A DNA stretch of 64,000 nt from Saprospiraceae bacterium (GTDB taxonomy: Bacteria > Bacteroidota > Bacteroidia > Chitinophagales > Saprospiraceae): the NCBI GenBank assembly GCA_016717105.1, contig JADKGF010000011.1:62001-126000 (forward strand), given 5' to 3'. Each line of letters opens with the position of its first letter. Position 1 is the stretch's first letter. This document shows, one piece after another, positions 38,011 through 48,066 of the stretch. The translations under genes were made by a program, and so were the position numbers. Under the pieces are notes generated by a model. The model was not told the origin of the DNA and did not search any database. It worked only from the letters and a program-made list of their open reading frames with translations.

Positions 38011-39585
38011 ATGACCAAACAATTACTTATTTTATGGCTGTTATTGGGTACATGTATCGCTTACACCCAAGAGTCAGGTAATGAGGGCTTTAGAGGGTTT
38101 GATAAAGTAATTCCTACTAAGTCAAATAAGCAGTTACAAGCTTATGTCTATTTTTATCAGCAAAATGTAGCTATGAATGTGGCACCTGAAAATGATTTTT
38201 TAAAAGGCCAAATAGTAGGTAGATTGTTCGGTGCTAATACCACGACCACATCAAAGGATTTCAAAGCTTTTTATGCTGAACAAAGAGCCATTCCATTCTT
38301 TGTGTACTCTCCAAGTATTTTTGATGGAAAGGCCACTATACGTGCTTCTTTCGAGATCGACTGGACTTGGGGAGATGTAGCTTATGGAGCCGGTGGAAAT
38401 TCAGGATCTGCCATTTCAGCAGACCAAGTCAATATTCAAACCCAAAATTTGGAAGTGGAGTTTGTTCCAGCAAAAAAATGGACAATAAACCTTGGGCTTC
38501 AACGAATGTTTGACACACCACATGATTTGTATAGAACATTCTTTGACAAATTTACAAATACAGGATACAGACTTGCCTTCTTTGGTACAGATGGTGTCGG
38601 AGTAAGTGTAAGAAGACAATCCGACAATAAAAAATTGAAACTTGGCTTTTACAAGCTGTATGAAAATAATGTTGAGTTGAATGACGATGTGTCAATGTTT
38701 GAGTTAAACCAACAATTTACCGTCTCACCTACGTGGAATGTGGGTGCCTCTGCTTACTATATAAGAGATAATTCTTCCGGGTAAAGGTGGTGTGAGTATT
38801 TTAGGCCAGGGATATGGCAGTCTATTGACGAGTTATAATGGGGCCTACAGATTTCCCATTGGTGCCAATCCATACCATTCCGATATTCTATGGTTAGGAA
38901 CCTATTTTTCAAAAAATGAAGACATGATGATGGGAAGATGGTTTATGTCGGGATTCTTCAACTATAATTTGGGTTCAATCCGCCAAAAGCACCTACAAGT
39001 ACAAGTTATGAAAAAACGGTATCTATCGGAGGTATAGCTGCCAATCTGCGTGCTGGATATCGATATGGTCAAACCACAGGAGATGCGATAGTTGCCGATA
39101 TGCTGTTTACCAGTGGTGACAAAAATGGAATGGCAGACAACAAATACAGTGGTGTATTGACATCAAATACATGGGGCAGCCCCGGTGCCATCTTTATTGG
39201 TCATGGAGGTTACCTTTTATTTCCACATGGTAATGTCGTCAACAGATTTGTTGCAGCGGTCACCGATATATCTAATATGGGATATGGCGTAGCTGGTGGT
39301 ACCTTTAATGTATCAAAAGATCTCATTCCCAATAAACTTCATTCAAAGATTGGTGGAGCTGCTGGATTCTCTACAGTTGAGCCTTTAGGTGGTGGTAGAT
39401 TCATGGGATGGGAAACCAATGCGAAACTGGGATATGATTTTGGTGCATTCTTAACAGTAGAGGCGCATGGAGCGTATATGGGGTTGGGCGATTTTTATGA
39501 CAGTACACTGACTAACGGCAACGTTGCACAACGACCTATCAATCCGTGGTTGGCATTTGTGTGTGTTAAATGGTTGGTATTTTAA
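38011..39585 (+). CDS. Outer-membrane beta-barrel porin-like protein, two frameshifts
   Basis: The signal peptide (MTKQLLILWLLLGTCIAYTQ) is followed by a long series of amphipathic beta-strands (KQLQAYVYFYQQNVAMNVAP, ATIRASFEIDWTW). The end is WLAFVCVKWLVF, the aromatic C-terminus expected of an outer-membrane barrel. The frame shifts at 38780 (DNSSG, then GKGGVSILGQGYG) and near 38975 (then PPKAPTSTSYEKTVSIGG); restoring single bases makes one ~525-residue protein. It probably forms the pore for the substrate used by the symporter and synthetase; the substrate is unknown. The hydrolase gene starts 25 bases downstream. Confidence 0.72.
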
Positions 39586-39610
39586 TGAAAACATATTAAT
39601 AATAATTTAT

Positions 39611-40543
39611 ATGAGAAAGTTTTTAATATTTGTGTGCATTATTTGGGTCAACCAATTTTTGCATGCTCAAGAGAATACCTTCACCATGAGAGACGTAGAT
39701 TATGGCACTCCAGCTAAATATCTAAAATTGCAAAATGATATAGAGATAGCCTATACTGACGAAGGCAATGGCCCTGAAACAATTTTGTTCATTCATGGCC
39801 TTGCATCCTATATTCCATCATGGAAAAATAATATTTCTGCACTTCAAGCAGATTACAGATGTATCGCTATCGATCTGCCTGGCTTTGGCAAATCATCCAA
39901 GGGAAATTACAATGTATCTATGGATTTTTATGCCGATGTCATTCATGAATTTTGCCAAAAAATGCAAATCCAAATGATCAATATAGCAGGTCATTCTATG
40001 GGAGGCCAAATCGCTATTGCCACATCATTGAAATATCCCATCTTAGTCAGTAAGCTCATACTCATTGCGCCTGCCGGATTTGAAACTTTCAATAAAGGTG
40101 AGAAACAATGGTTTAAGGATGTCATGACTGTCGATGGTGTCATGTTGACTACAGCAGAACAAATTAGGACCAATTACGCATTTAACTTTTACAATTTCCC
40201 TAAGGAAGCTTACTTTATGATAGAGGATAGGCTTAAAATCCGCAAGGCAGCTGACTTTGAAGCTTATTGTTATCATGTGACTCAAGGTGTTTATGCTATG
40301 GTCAATAGCCCTGTGTTTGATTTTTTACCACAAGTAAAACAACCCACTTTGTGTATTTTCGGGGCTAATGATAATCTCATACCAAACAGATATTTGAATG
40401 GTGGACCTACATCAAAATATGCCAAAGCCGGAGCACAAAGAATGCCTAATTGCACTTTGCATATGGTGGAAAAAGCAGGCCATTTTGTAATGTTCGAAAA
40501 AGCAAATGAAGTCAATAGTCTCATAAGAAAATACTTGAAGTAG
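39611..40543 (+). CDS. Exported alpha/beta hydrolase
   Basis: I choose the ATG at 39611 because it begins a signal peptide (MRKFLIFVCIIWVNQFLHAQ); the open frame upstream belongs to the barrel gene. The 310-residue protein is an alpha/beta hydrolase: oxyanion HGLAS, then LPGFGKSS, the nucleophile elbow GHSMGG with Ser129, the acid in FGANDNLIPN, and the His in KAGHFVMFEK near the end. It could release an acid from an ester or amide outside the cytoplasm, to be taken up by the symporter. It is the last gene of the cluster. Confidence 0.85.
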   Translation: MRKFLIFVCIIWVNQFLHAQENTFTMRDVDYGTPAKYLKLQNDIEIAYTDEGNGPETILFIHGLASYIPSWKNNISALQADYRCIAIDLPGFGKSSKGNYNVSMDFYADVIHEFCQKMQIQMINIAGHSMGGQIAIATSLKYPILVSKLILIAPAGFETFNKGEKQWFKDVMTVDGVMLTTAEQIRTNYAFNFYNFPKEAYFMIEDRLKIRKAADFEAYCYHVTQGVYAMVNSPVFDFLPQVKQPTLCIFGANDNLIPNRYLNGGPTSKYAKAGAQRMPNCTLHMVEKAGHFVMFEKANEVNSLIRKYLK

Positions 40544-40553
40544 GATTTGATTT

Positions 40554-43500
40554 TTAATTTTTCAATAACTTAAATAAGTATGCGTCTTTTGCAGTATTTA
40601 ATTGCAAAATATATACACCTTTTACTAAGTCTTGAACGGATATTCGATCATTAATATCTACAATGGATCTTACGAGTCTTCCATTAATATCAAATATTTT
40701 TATTTCATTAATTTTTTGATTGGATCGTATATTTAGATAGTCTGTTGATGGGTTGGGATAAAGGTAGAAGCCATCTTTTTCGTCATCAGTGCCTGATGTA
40801 TTTTCTACTTTGTATGTTTCTGTGAATGCACAGTTTTTATTATCCGTAATGGTTACCGAATATGTACCCGCTTTTAGATTATAAATGCAGTCATTGGACG
40901 AACCATTATTCCATATAAATTTATAAGGCAAAAATCCACCTGTAGGGAAGACACAAATTTCACCATTCACACCATTGTTTTTTTCATTTTGGATGATTGG
41001 ATTTGTGGTTATATCTGATTCCGAACTTATAATGACTGGTAATACATCAAGCACACAATTATTGGCATCTATGACCGTAGCACGATAAGATCCATTGATG
41101 AGTCTGTCTATTTGGCTTCCTGCATACAATCCGCCATTCCAACTTATGCCTTTCGGTTCTACTGCTCCATCGACTTTGATAGTAATAGCACCTGTGGTAT
41201 CCGTCTGGCAAAGATTATTTTTAATTTCGGTTATTGTATAAGTATAAGGATCCTTTTCTTTGATAAGGACACCATTGCTAAATCCAGTACAACCATCTGC
41301 ATCGGTCACTGACAACTTATATAACCCTGCGCCAAGATGTGTCAACGTATCTGTACGTCTAGATGAAAAATATTGTTCACCTTGGCTCCAATTGTAGTCA
41401 AAATCAGCTTTGCCGCCTAGGATTTTACTTGAGATTATAGCATTGGTATCTTTGTAGCACGTATTATCTTTGAGCAATTCGATGGATACATCTATAGGAA
41501 GATTGATGTATTCTAGTTTGATATTGGGAATACCAGTCTTACACCCTAGTTTATCATAGGCTGTTACATTATAATTGCCCGGCAGGAGATTGTCAAAACT
41601 ACTTACAGACAAATCACTGTGATTCCACACATAGTTATAATCGCCATTGCCGCCCGTAGCAGTGAGCGAGATAAGCCCATTTTGACCTAAAATACAAGAT
41701 GATTTGCGAATGCTGTCGATGCTGAGTACAAATTGCGCAGGTTGCTGTATCCTTATTTTTTCAGTGGTATTTTTACAACCGTTAGCATCAGTCACCGTGA
41801 GCATATAATCACCAGCAGTCAATCCGAAAATATCATCCGTCCTTTCTGCAAAAGAATTCCAAAGGAAAGTATAAGGAGCTGTACCACCACTTACATCTGT
41901 TTTTATAGATCCATTATTTTCTCCAAAGCATCTAACTGCCTCGGTGCTGACTATTTTGATGTTGATCATTTCAGGTTCGGTGATTTTTGTTTCAAATTCG
42001 GTATTGCATCCAGCAGCATCGGAAACTGTGACTTTATAGATTCCAGCCGGCAGATTTGAAATTTGGTCTGTGGTATCTCCTGTGCTCCATTTATAATTAT
42101 AAGGTGGCAGTCCATTTACTGTAATCAAGCTGATTTGACCTGTCTGAAGGCCATTGCATAATGGATGTTTTATCGTTGCAATACCCGTGATTACGCTTGG
42201 TTTTGATGTCAAAGCGATATTATTGAGAGTCGCAAAACAATTGTTGATATCTGTTACAGTCACATGGTACATGCCTTCGGGTACATTGGTCAGATTTTTT
42301 GTAATAGCACCATTTGACCACAAGTATTGGTAAGGCCCATTTTCATTATTGTGTTCAATAGCTATGACACCGTCTGATCTTCCTTTGCAAGAAGGTTTGG
42401 TCAGTTCAGTAATAATTACCTTTAGGTTTGTCAAAATATTTACTTGAAAATATGTTGTTTTGACCTTGCATCCACCAAAATCAGTAATTTTAGCATAATA
42501 AATGCCATCAGGAAGCTGTGAGATCGTAGATCCTGTAAGACCATTGTTCCATAATACGGTGTAAGGGCTAGTACCGCCACTTATTTGCAAACTGATTTCG
42601 CCATCATGTGATCCATTGCAGGTCGAGTGTTTGATGTTGGCTTGTACGAGTATTGGATTGAAATCCGGACTGTCATCTTCATTACCATTACAATTTTCAT
42701 CTATAGCATTGCATTGTATCTCTATTGCAGATGGATGGATTGCGGCATTAGTGTCATCACAATCACCTTTGACCCGTGCGTATCCTACAGGAGGAATACC
42801 TGAGCAAATCTCAATTTTATTGCCTTCCATTCCATAACCATCTCCATCCACATCTGCATAATATATGTCAGGGCCTGATTTAGGTTTGGATTTATAAAAT
42901 TCTATTTGATCTATCGCAATATCACCCAATGGTCCATCGCCACTGACTCCTTTGAATCGAAAAATACCACTATTATTTGCATACTCTGCTAAAGAAAGGG
43001 TAACTCGCTTCCACATAGATCCTGATCTCCCTTCTGCCTCAAAAAAAGTTCAGCCCATGTAATTCCATTATCTATAGATATCTCTAATGTAAGGAATTTA
43101 CAATCAATACCATACATATTGTAATAAAATGACATATCACAACCAGATGTGTTGCTTCCTATATCCATACAGGATGACTCAAGAATGACGGCGTTTTCTT
43201 TTCCGCAAAGTTGCGGATTGTTTTCTATATATATATAATTCCCATTATTGTTTATATCGCCATCTGGGCCTGTATTTTCAGTATCAGTTTTGCCTGTCCA
43301 TAAAATCCAGTCTTGTCCATCATCAGCTTTTACGTTTTGCCAAATCGAATTATTTAATTCACAAGCGGCAGCGCATCCTTCTTTACAAGTCTGCAGTTCG
43401 TCAAATGATTCGGATTCAGTTATGGTTTCGCAGCTCGTCTGTGCTTTGATCGTACAACTTTCGAGTGATAATGATGTCGAAGAGCAGATACTAGATATTG

Positions 43501-44515
43501 AAATTTCATATTCAGTATTGGGCAAAAGATTATTAAAAACAAACTTTTCTTCTTCACATACGACAGATTTTTCCACTATTTTACCATTCTCAATGATCAA
43601 GATTCTAACATTTTTGCATGGTGGTTTGTAATCCCAAGTGACGGTAATACTATTTATATCAGTATTGGAAACCGTAAAATTTTGTGGCACTACACAAAGT
43701 TCATTACTAAAATTCAGGTTCAGATATTTCAATACACCAGCATCTTGTACTGCTCGATCATAAACTATAAGTTTCCAATATCCTTTTGATAAAGTGTCGG
43801 GTCGCCATGTTTCCAAATTTCCATCAGGTTTGTAATGGTCAATAAATGGTGGCTTATCATCTTTTAGATACTTACATGCATCCGGTGAGAAAGTTGTAAA
43901 TCGGTTACAAGACGAATCGCTTACATCGCCGAAATTATTACTTGCAATTCCATTATGACCCGAAAGTAGTAATTGTTGTCCTTGTGGACTTTCCAAAGTA
44001 ATTTTAAGATCAGCTGGCCAGCTATGGTCTATAATCAGGTCCACAGATTTTAAGAATACGTTTTTGCCCAAGATACCTGTTTGAGGTACATCAAGAAGGA
44101 GGATTTCGGTTCCATTATCTTTGAGTGGAACATTGATTTGACAAGCTGTTGGAATTTCCAGAACGGTAGTAAAAGGTATGGCCGCATTCCATTCACTAGA
44201 TTTGGTTGCTGAACAAACCGCTCTAATGAAAATTTCATAAGCAGTTGATGGCGTGAGATTTGTAAATGTATATTTTTTTTCACTTATGTTCTTAAAATTG
44301 GCAATTCCAGTTCGAACTTCACCTTTTTTTATCAGTTCGATTTCCCAACCTAATGGTGCTGTATTGATGTCCGACCAAGAAACATCAATGCTTGTCGTTT
44401 TCCTATTTTCAAATTTTATATTGAATGGTTTTTGGCAATTTTGGCTATAGCCAATGAAGACAAGACAAGTCATCATGAGCGAAATCCACCACTTGATATT
44501 GAAATTACAAATCAA
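40554..44515 (-). CDS. SprB-repeat T9SS adhesin with P-domain and fibronectin modules, one frameshift
   Basis: A ~1320-residue secreted protein. In order: signal peptide (SLMMTCLVFIGYSQ), fibronectin III-type domain, a proprotein-convertase P-domain-like segment (FLKSVDLIIDHSWPADLKIT), a second fibronectin domain, and a MAM-like domain. Next is a MopE-type metal-binding motif (YYADVDGDGYGMEGNK, then GDCDDTNAAIHP and CNAIDENCNGNEDD). About eight SprB-type repeats of ~70-90 residues follow, each starting near S/T-C-xG and ending GxYxVTVTD. Last is a T9SS type A sorting domain (YLYPNPSTDYLNIRSNQ). The frame shifts near 43055 in an A7 run (plus strand); restored, it reads FFEAEGRSGSMWKRV. Likely a surface adhesin or gliding-related filament. 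Confidence 0.82.
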
Positions 44516-44637
44516 TTTTTTGTATTTTAAAAATCAAAAATAACAACTTTAAACTAATTGATGGTAAATAACATCTTTTAAACATAAAAAAAACCAAATT
44601 AGCGAGTTAGATATTATAATAATAAGCAGATTTTGAT

Positions 44638-44645
44638 TAATTTTG
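44638..44645 (+). promoter_or_regulatory. Putative -7 box of gyrA
   Basis: TAATTTTG matches TAnnTTTG and lies 36 bases before the gyrA ATG. The -33 region shows only TTAG, so the match is partial. Confidence 0.42.
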
Positions 44646-44681
44646 CACCTTATTTTTGAATTTCAAATTAAAAATATATAA

Positions 44682-47147
44682 ATGTCTAATGATCAAAGAA
44701 TTATCCCGATAAACATCGAGGACGAAATGAAATCATCCTACATTGACTATTCTATGTCGGTGATTGTGGCGAGGGCACTTCCGGATGTAAGGGATGGACT
44801 TAAACCAGTACACCGCAGGGTGCTTTTTGGTATGTCTGACCTTGGATTAGCATATGGCAGGTCGCACAAAAAATCAGCGAGAATAGTTGGTGAGGTATTA
44901 GGTAAGTATCACCCGCATGGTGACAGTTCTGTGTATGATGCCATGGTTAGGATGGCTCAGGATTGGTCATTGCGGTATCCGCTTGTGGACGGACAGGGCA
45001 ATTTTGGTTCGATGGACGGCGATAGTCCAGCAGCGATGCGTTATACAGAAGCCCGATTGGCACGTATTAGTGATGAAATGTTGGCAGATATCAACAAAAA
45101 TACGGTTGATTTTAAGCTGAATTTTGATGATTCGCTTGAGGAGCCAACAGTTTTACCAGCAAGGATTCCTAACTTACTTATAAATGGTGCATCAGGTATT
45201 GCCGTAGGTATGGCGACCAATATGTTGCCACACAACTTGTCAGAAGTAATCGCAGGCATCAAGGCTACCGTCGATAATCCTGATATCACCATCGATGAGT
45301 TGATAGAGTATGTCAAAGCGCCTGATTTTCCTACAGGTGGTACAATTTATGGCTACGCAGGTGTAAAAGAAGCCTTACACACAGGTAGAGGCAAAGTCAT
45401 AGTTAGAGGTAAGGCCAATATAGAATCTGGACCCGGTGGAAAGGAAACCATCATCATTACTGAGATTCCATATCAAGTAAATAAGGCTGGACTTGTAGCT
45501 AAAATTGCCGAGTTAGTTAACGACGATAAAATCGATGGCATTTCAGACCTTCGTGACGAATCAGATAGAAATGGTCTTCGTATCGTAGTAGAAGTGAAGC
45601 GTGATGCTATGGCAAGTGTCGTGTTGAGTAAATTGTATAAATTTACACCACTACAGACTTCTTATGGTGTCAATAATATCGCACTTGTCAATGGCAGGCC
45701 GAAAGTTTTGAATCTAAAAGACTTAATTACAGAGTTTATTAAGTTCAGAATTGAAGTCATTATCAGAAGAACACAATACGATTTGGAAAAAGCACTCGAA
45801 AGAGCGCATATCCTAGAAGGTATTCTGATCGCTTTGGACAATATAGATGAAGTCATCCGCATTATACGGCAGTCGAAAACTGTAGATGAAGCCAAAGATG
45901 GATTGATGACATCATTTGCGCTAAGCGAAATCCAAGCAAAAGCAATCCTCGAAATGAGATTGCAACGTTTGGTAAGTCTCGAAATAGATAAGGTAAGAGA
46001 AGAGTATGCAGAAGTGCTTGCCAAAATTGAATATTATAGAAGTATCTTAGCTAGTGATCAATTGCAAAGAGACATCATCAAACAAGAATTGGATGAAATC
46101 AATGAGAAATTCGGAGATAAGCGTCGCACAGATATTTCATACGCAGATGATGAAATCAGTATCGAAGACCTTATCCCTAATGAAGAAGTGGTAATAACTA
46201 TTTCACACCTTGGATATATCAAGCGTACCAAGACTGACGAATTCAAACAACAAAGCCGTGGTGGTAAAGGCTCTCGAGGAGCTAAAACCAGAGATACGGA
46301 CTTCGTAGAGCAAATGTTTATTGCGCATAATCACAATTACCTATTGCTATTTACAGAGCAAGGACGATGTTTCTGGTTAAGGGCGTTTGAGATTCCAGAG
46401 GCAAGCAAAACATCGCAAGGTCGTGTATTGCAAAATATACTCGCGATCCCGTCAGATGATAAAGTGCGTGCTTATATCAAAATTGAGAATCTCAATGACG
46501 AAGAGTTTATCAATAACAATTACATCATCTTCTGTACTAAAAAAGGTATGGTGAAGAAAACCATTGTTGAAGCATTCTCTAGGCCAAGAACCAATGGTAT
46601 CAATGCCATCACCATCAATGAAGGTGACCAATTGCTCGAAGCTAAACTGACCAATGGTACCAATGAAATCATCATAGCGAACAAAGCTGGTCGTGCGATC
46701 AGATTTAATGAAGCCAAAGCCAGACCGATGGGAAGAGGCGCTGCCGGTGTCGGCCATTACACTCACAGACAAAATGATGAAGTAGTAGGTATGATTGCAG
46801 CTGATCCAACAAAAGCGGATTTCTCAATCTTTGTGGTATCAGAAAAAGGTAATGGTAAACGTTCGCCACTTGAAGATTACAGAATCACAAACAGAGGTGG
46901 AAAAGGTGTCAAAACCATAAATATCACTGACAAAACTGGTAAACTTATAGCTATCAAATGGGTGAGTGAATTCGATGATTTGATGATTACGACTGTGGAT
47001 GGCATCATCATCAGGACGCCTGTTTCGGACATCAGATTGATGGGAAGAGCGACACAAGGTGTGAAAGTGATTCGCATCAATGATAAGGAATCCATCGCCG
47101 ATGTGACCGTGATCAGAAGGGAAGAAGCGATAGACGAAGAAGAATAA
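44682..47147 (+). CDS. gyrA: DNA gyrase subunit A
   Basis: The 821-residue subunit breaks and rejoins DNA during supercoiling. It shows RALPDVRDGLKPVHRRVL at residues 31-48, the quinolone-determining region GKYHPHGDSSVYDAMVRMAQ with Ser82 and Asp86 (equivalent to E. coli Ser83 and Asp87, the susceptible state), and the catalytic Tyr121 in AAMRYTEARL. The C-terminal beta-pinwheel domain starts with QQSRGGKGSRG, a Bacteroidota-like form of the GyrA box (consensus QRRGGKG). The acidic end EEAIDEEE is normal. It is followed by a strong hairpin at 47164. Confidence 0.97.
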   Translation: MSNDQRIIPINIEDEMKSSYIDYSMSVIVARALPDVRDGLKPVHRRVLFGMSDLGLAYGRSHKKSARIVGEVLGKYHPHGDSSVYDAMVRMAQDWSLRYPLVDGQGNFGSMDGDSPAAMRYTEARLARISDEMLADINKNTVDFKLNFDDSLEEPTVLPARIPNLLINGASGIAVGMATNMLPHNLSEVIAGIKATVDNPDITIDELIEYVKAPDFPTGGTIYGYAGVKEALHTGRGKVIVRGKANIESGPGGKETIIITEIPYQVNKAGLVAKIAELVNDDKIDGISDLRDESDRNGLRIVVEVKRDAMASVVLSKLYKFTPLQTSYGVNNIALVNGRPKVLNLKDLITEFIKFRIEVIIRRTQYDLEKALERAHILEGILIALDNIDEVIRIIRQSKTVDEAKDGLMTSFALSEIQAKAILEMRLQRLVSLEIDKVREEYAEVLAKIEYYRSILASDQLQRDIIKQELDEINEKFGDKRRTDISYADDEISIEDLIPNEEVVITISHLGYIKRTKTDEFKQQSRGGKGSRGAKTRDTDFVEQMFIAHNHNYLLLFTEQGRCFWLRAFEIPEASKTSQGRVLQNILAIPSDDKVRAYIKIENLNDEEFINNNYIIFCTKKGMVKKTIVEAFSRPRTNGINAITINEGDQLLEAKLTNGTNEIIIANKAGRAIRFNEAKARPMGRGAAGVGHYTHRQNDEVVGMIAADPTKADFSIFVVSEKGNGKRSPLEDYRITNRGGKGVKTINITDKTGKLIAIKWVSEFDDLMITTVDGIIIRTPVSDIRLMGRATQGVKVIRINDKESIADVTVIRREEAIDEEE

Positions 47148-47163
47148 TTTTAGTTCAAATAGG

Positions 47164-47210
47164 GTAGTCCATAGCGATTTTTATTGAAAGCGTTATGGAC
47201 TACATTTTTT
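47164..47210 (+). terminator. Rho-independent terminator of gyrA
   Basis: GTAGTCCATA at 47164-47173 is perfectly complementary to TATGGACTAC at 47194-47203, closing a 20-base loop. A T-run (47205-47210) follows. It lies 17 bases after the gyrA stop and ends just before the start of the next gene. Confidence 0.8.
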
Positions 47211-47216
47211 AACATC

Positions 47217-47903
47217 ATGAGAAGCATTATTTTTGGAATATTAACGCTATTTGCAATTATTGATGTAAAAGCTCAGGATTTGGATTCTCTAATCCTATAT
47301 GAAACTACAGAGCAGTTTTTGAAAAAGTTGCCTTCTTGTACAAATGCTACAGCAGAGATAATTAGATCCAATCCCAATAGCATGGAATTATACAAGTTTC
47401 GTGATACTAATACTAAGAAAAAAATAAAAAGAGCTAAACAAACATGGGGTATTCATTTTAAAGGTAATGATTATTTCAATATGTTATATTTTGATGATAT
47501 TTATATTGAAAATACTTTTTATAAATTGGATATTGTAGGAAGGTATTGTGTCATCATCATTGATGAAGATGAAAAATATTTTAAAAGCGATATTAATTAT
47601 GGCCTTGGATTGACCAATGTGTTAATTTCAGAAGTGGAAAAACACAAAAACAAAGGATATATTTGGAGCGACAAATCTGGAAAAAAGTATTGCATTATTC
47701 TTATTGACACAATAGAAAAAGGAAATAGAACTTTGGATAAAAACGAAGGAAGTTCAGGCAGCCGTATTACAAAAAAGCAATTGTTTAAGAAGTTGAACAT
47801 AAATAAGGAAACAATTAGTTTTGAGAAATTTGAATTAATGAATCTTGAAGAAATATTGAAGCTTATAGACCAGTTTAATATTGACCATGAATACAAACAT
47901 TAA
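47217..47903 (+). CDS. Secreted protein of unknown family, paralog of the gene at 15610
   Basis: The ATG at 47217 starts MRSIIFGILTLFAIIDVKAQ, a clear signal peptide; a TTG 33 bases upstream falls inside the terminator and is less likely. The ~228-residue protein is Lys-rich and shares FKGNDYFNMLYFDD followed by FYKLDIVGRYC with its paralog at 15610-16314. It also shares a C-terminal region RITKKQLFKKLNINKE. It probably folds as a periplasmic alpha/beta protein. Its 5' edge begins right behind the gyrA terminator. No function can be assigned. Confidence 0.62.
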   Translation: MRSIIFGILTLFAIIDVKAQDLDSLILYETTEQFLKKLPSCTNATAEIIRSNPNSMELYKFRDTNTKKKIKRAKQTWGIHFKGNDYFNMLYFDDIYIENTFYKLDIVGRYCVIIIDEDEKYFKSDINYGLGLTNVLISEVEKHKNKGYIWSDKSGKKYCIILIDTIEKGNRTLDKNEGSSGSRITKKQLFKKLNINKETISFEKFELMNLEEILKLIDQFNIDHEYKH

Positions 47904-48026
47904 CTTCGGTTAGTATTAGATTATATTTGGTAACAAGAATTTAACTATAGACACGTTTATTTTAACAAAATCAAAACGATTTTGGAATTTTTGTACCGTC
48001 TTAGATTATGTAAACAGTATTTATAT

Positions 48027-48034
48027 TACTTTTG
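48027..48034 (+). promoter_or_regulatory. Putative -7 box of the 48067 TPR gene
   Basis: TACTTTTG matches TAnnTTTG, 33 bases before the ATG. No TTG lies at the expected -33 spacing. Confidence 0.42.
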
Positions 48035-48066
48035 TACCAAAATTTTTTAACAAACAATTTTAAACG

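Noticed and set aside
44682..47147. Quinolone-resistance mutation in gyrA
   Set aside because: Ser82 and Asp86, equivalent to E. coli Ser83 and Asp87, are the susceptible residues.
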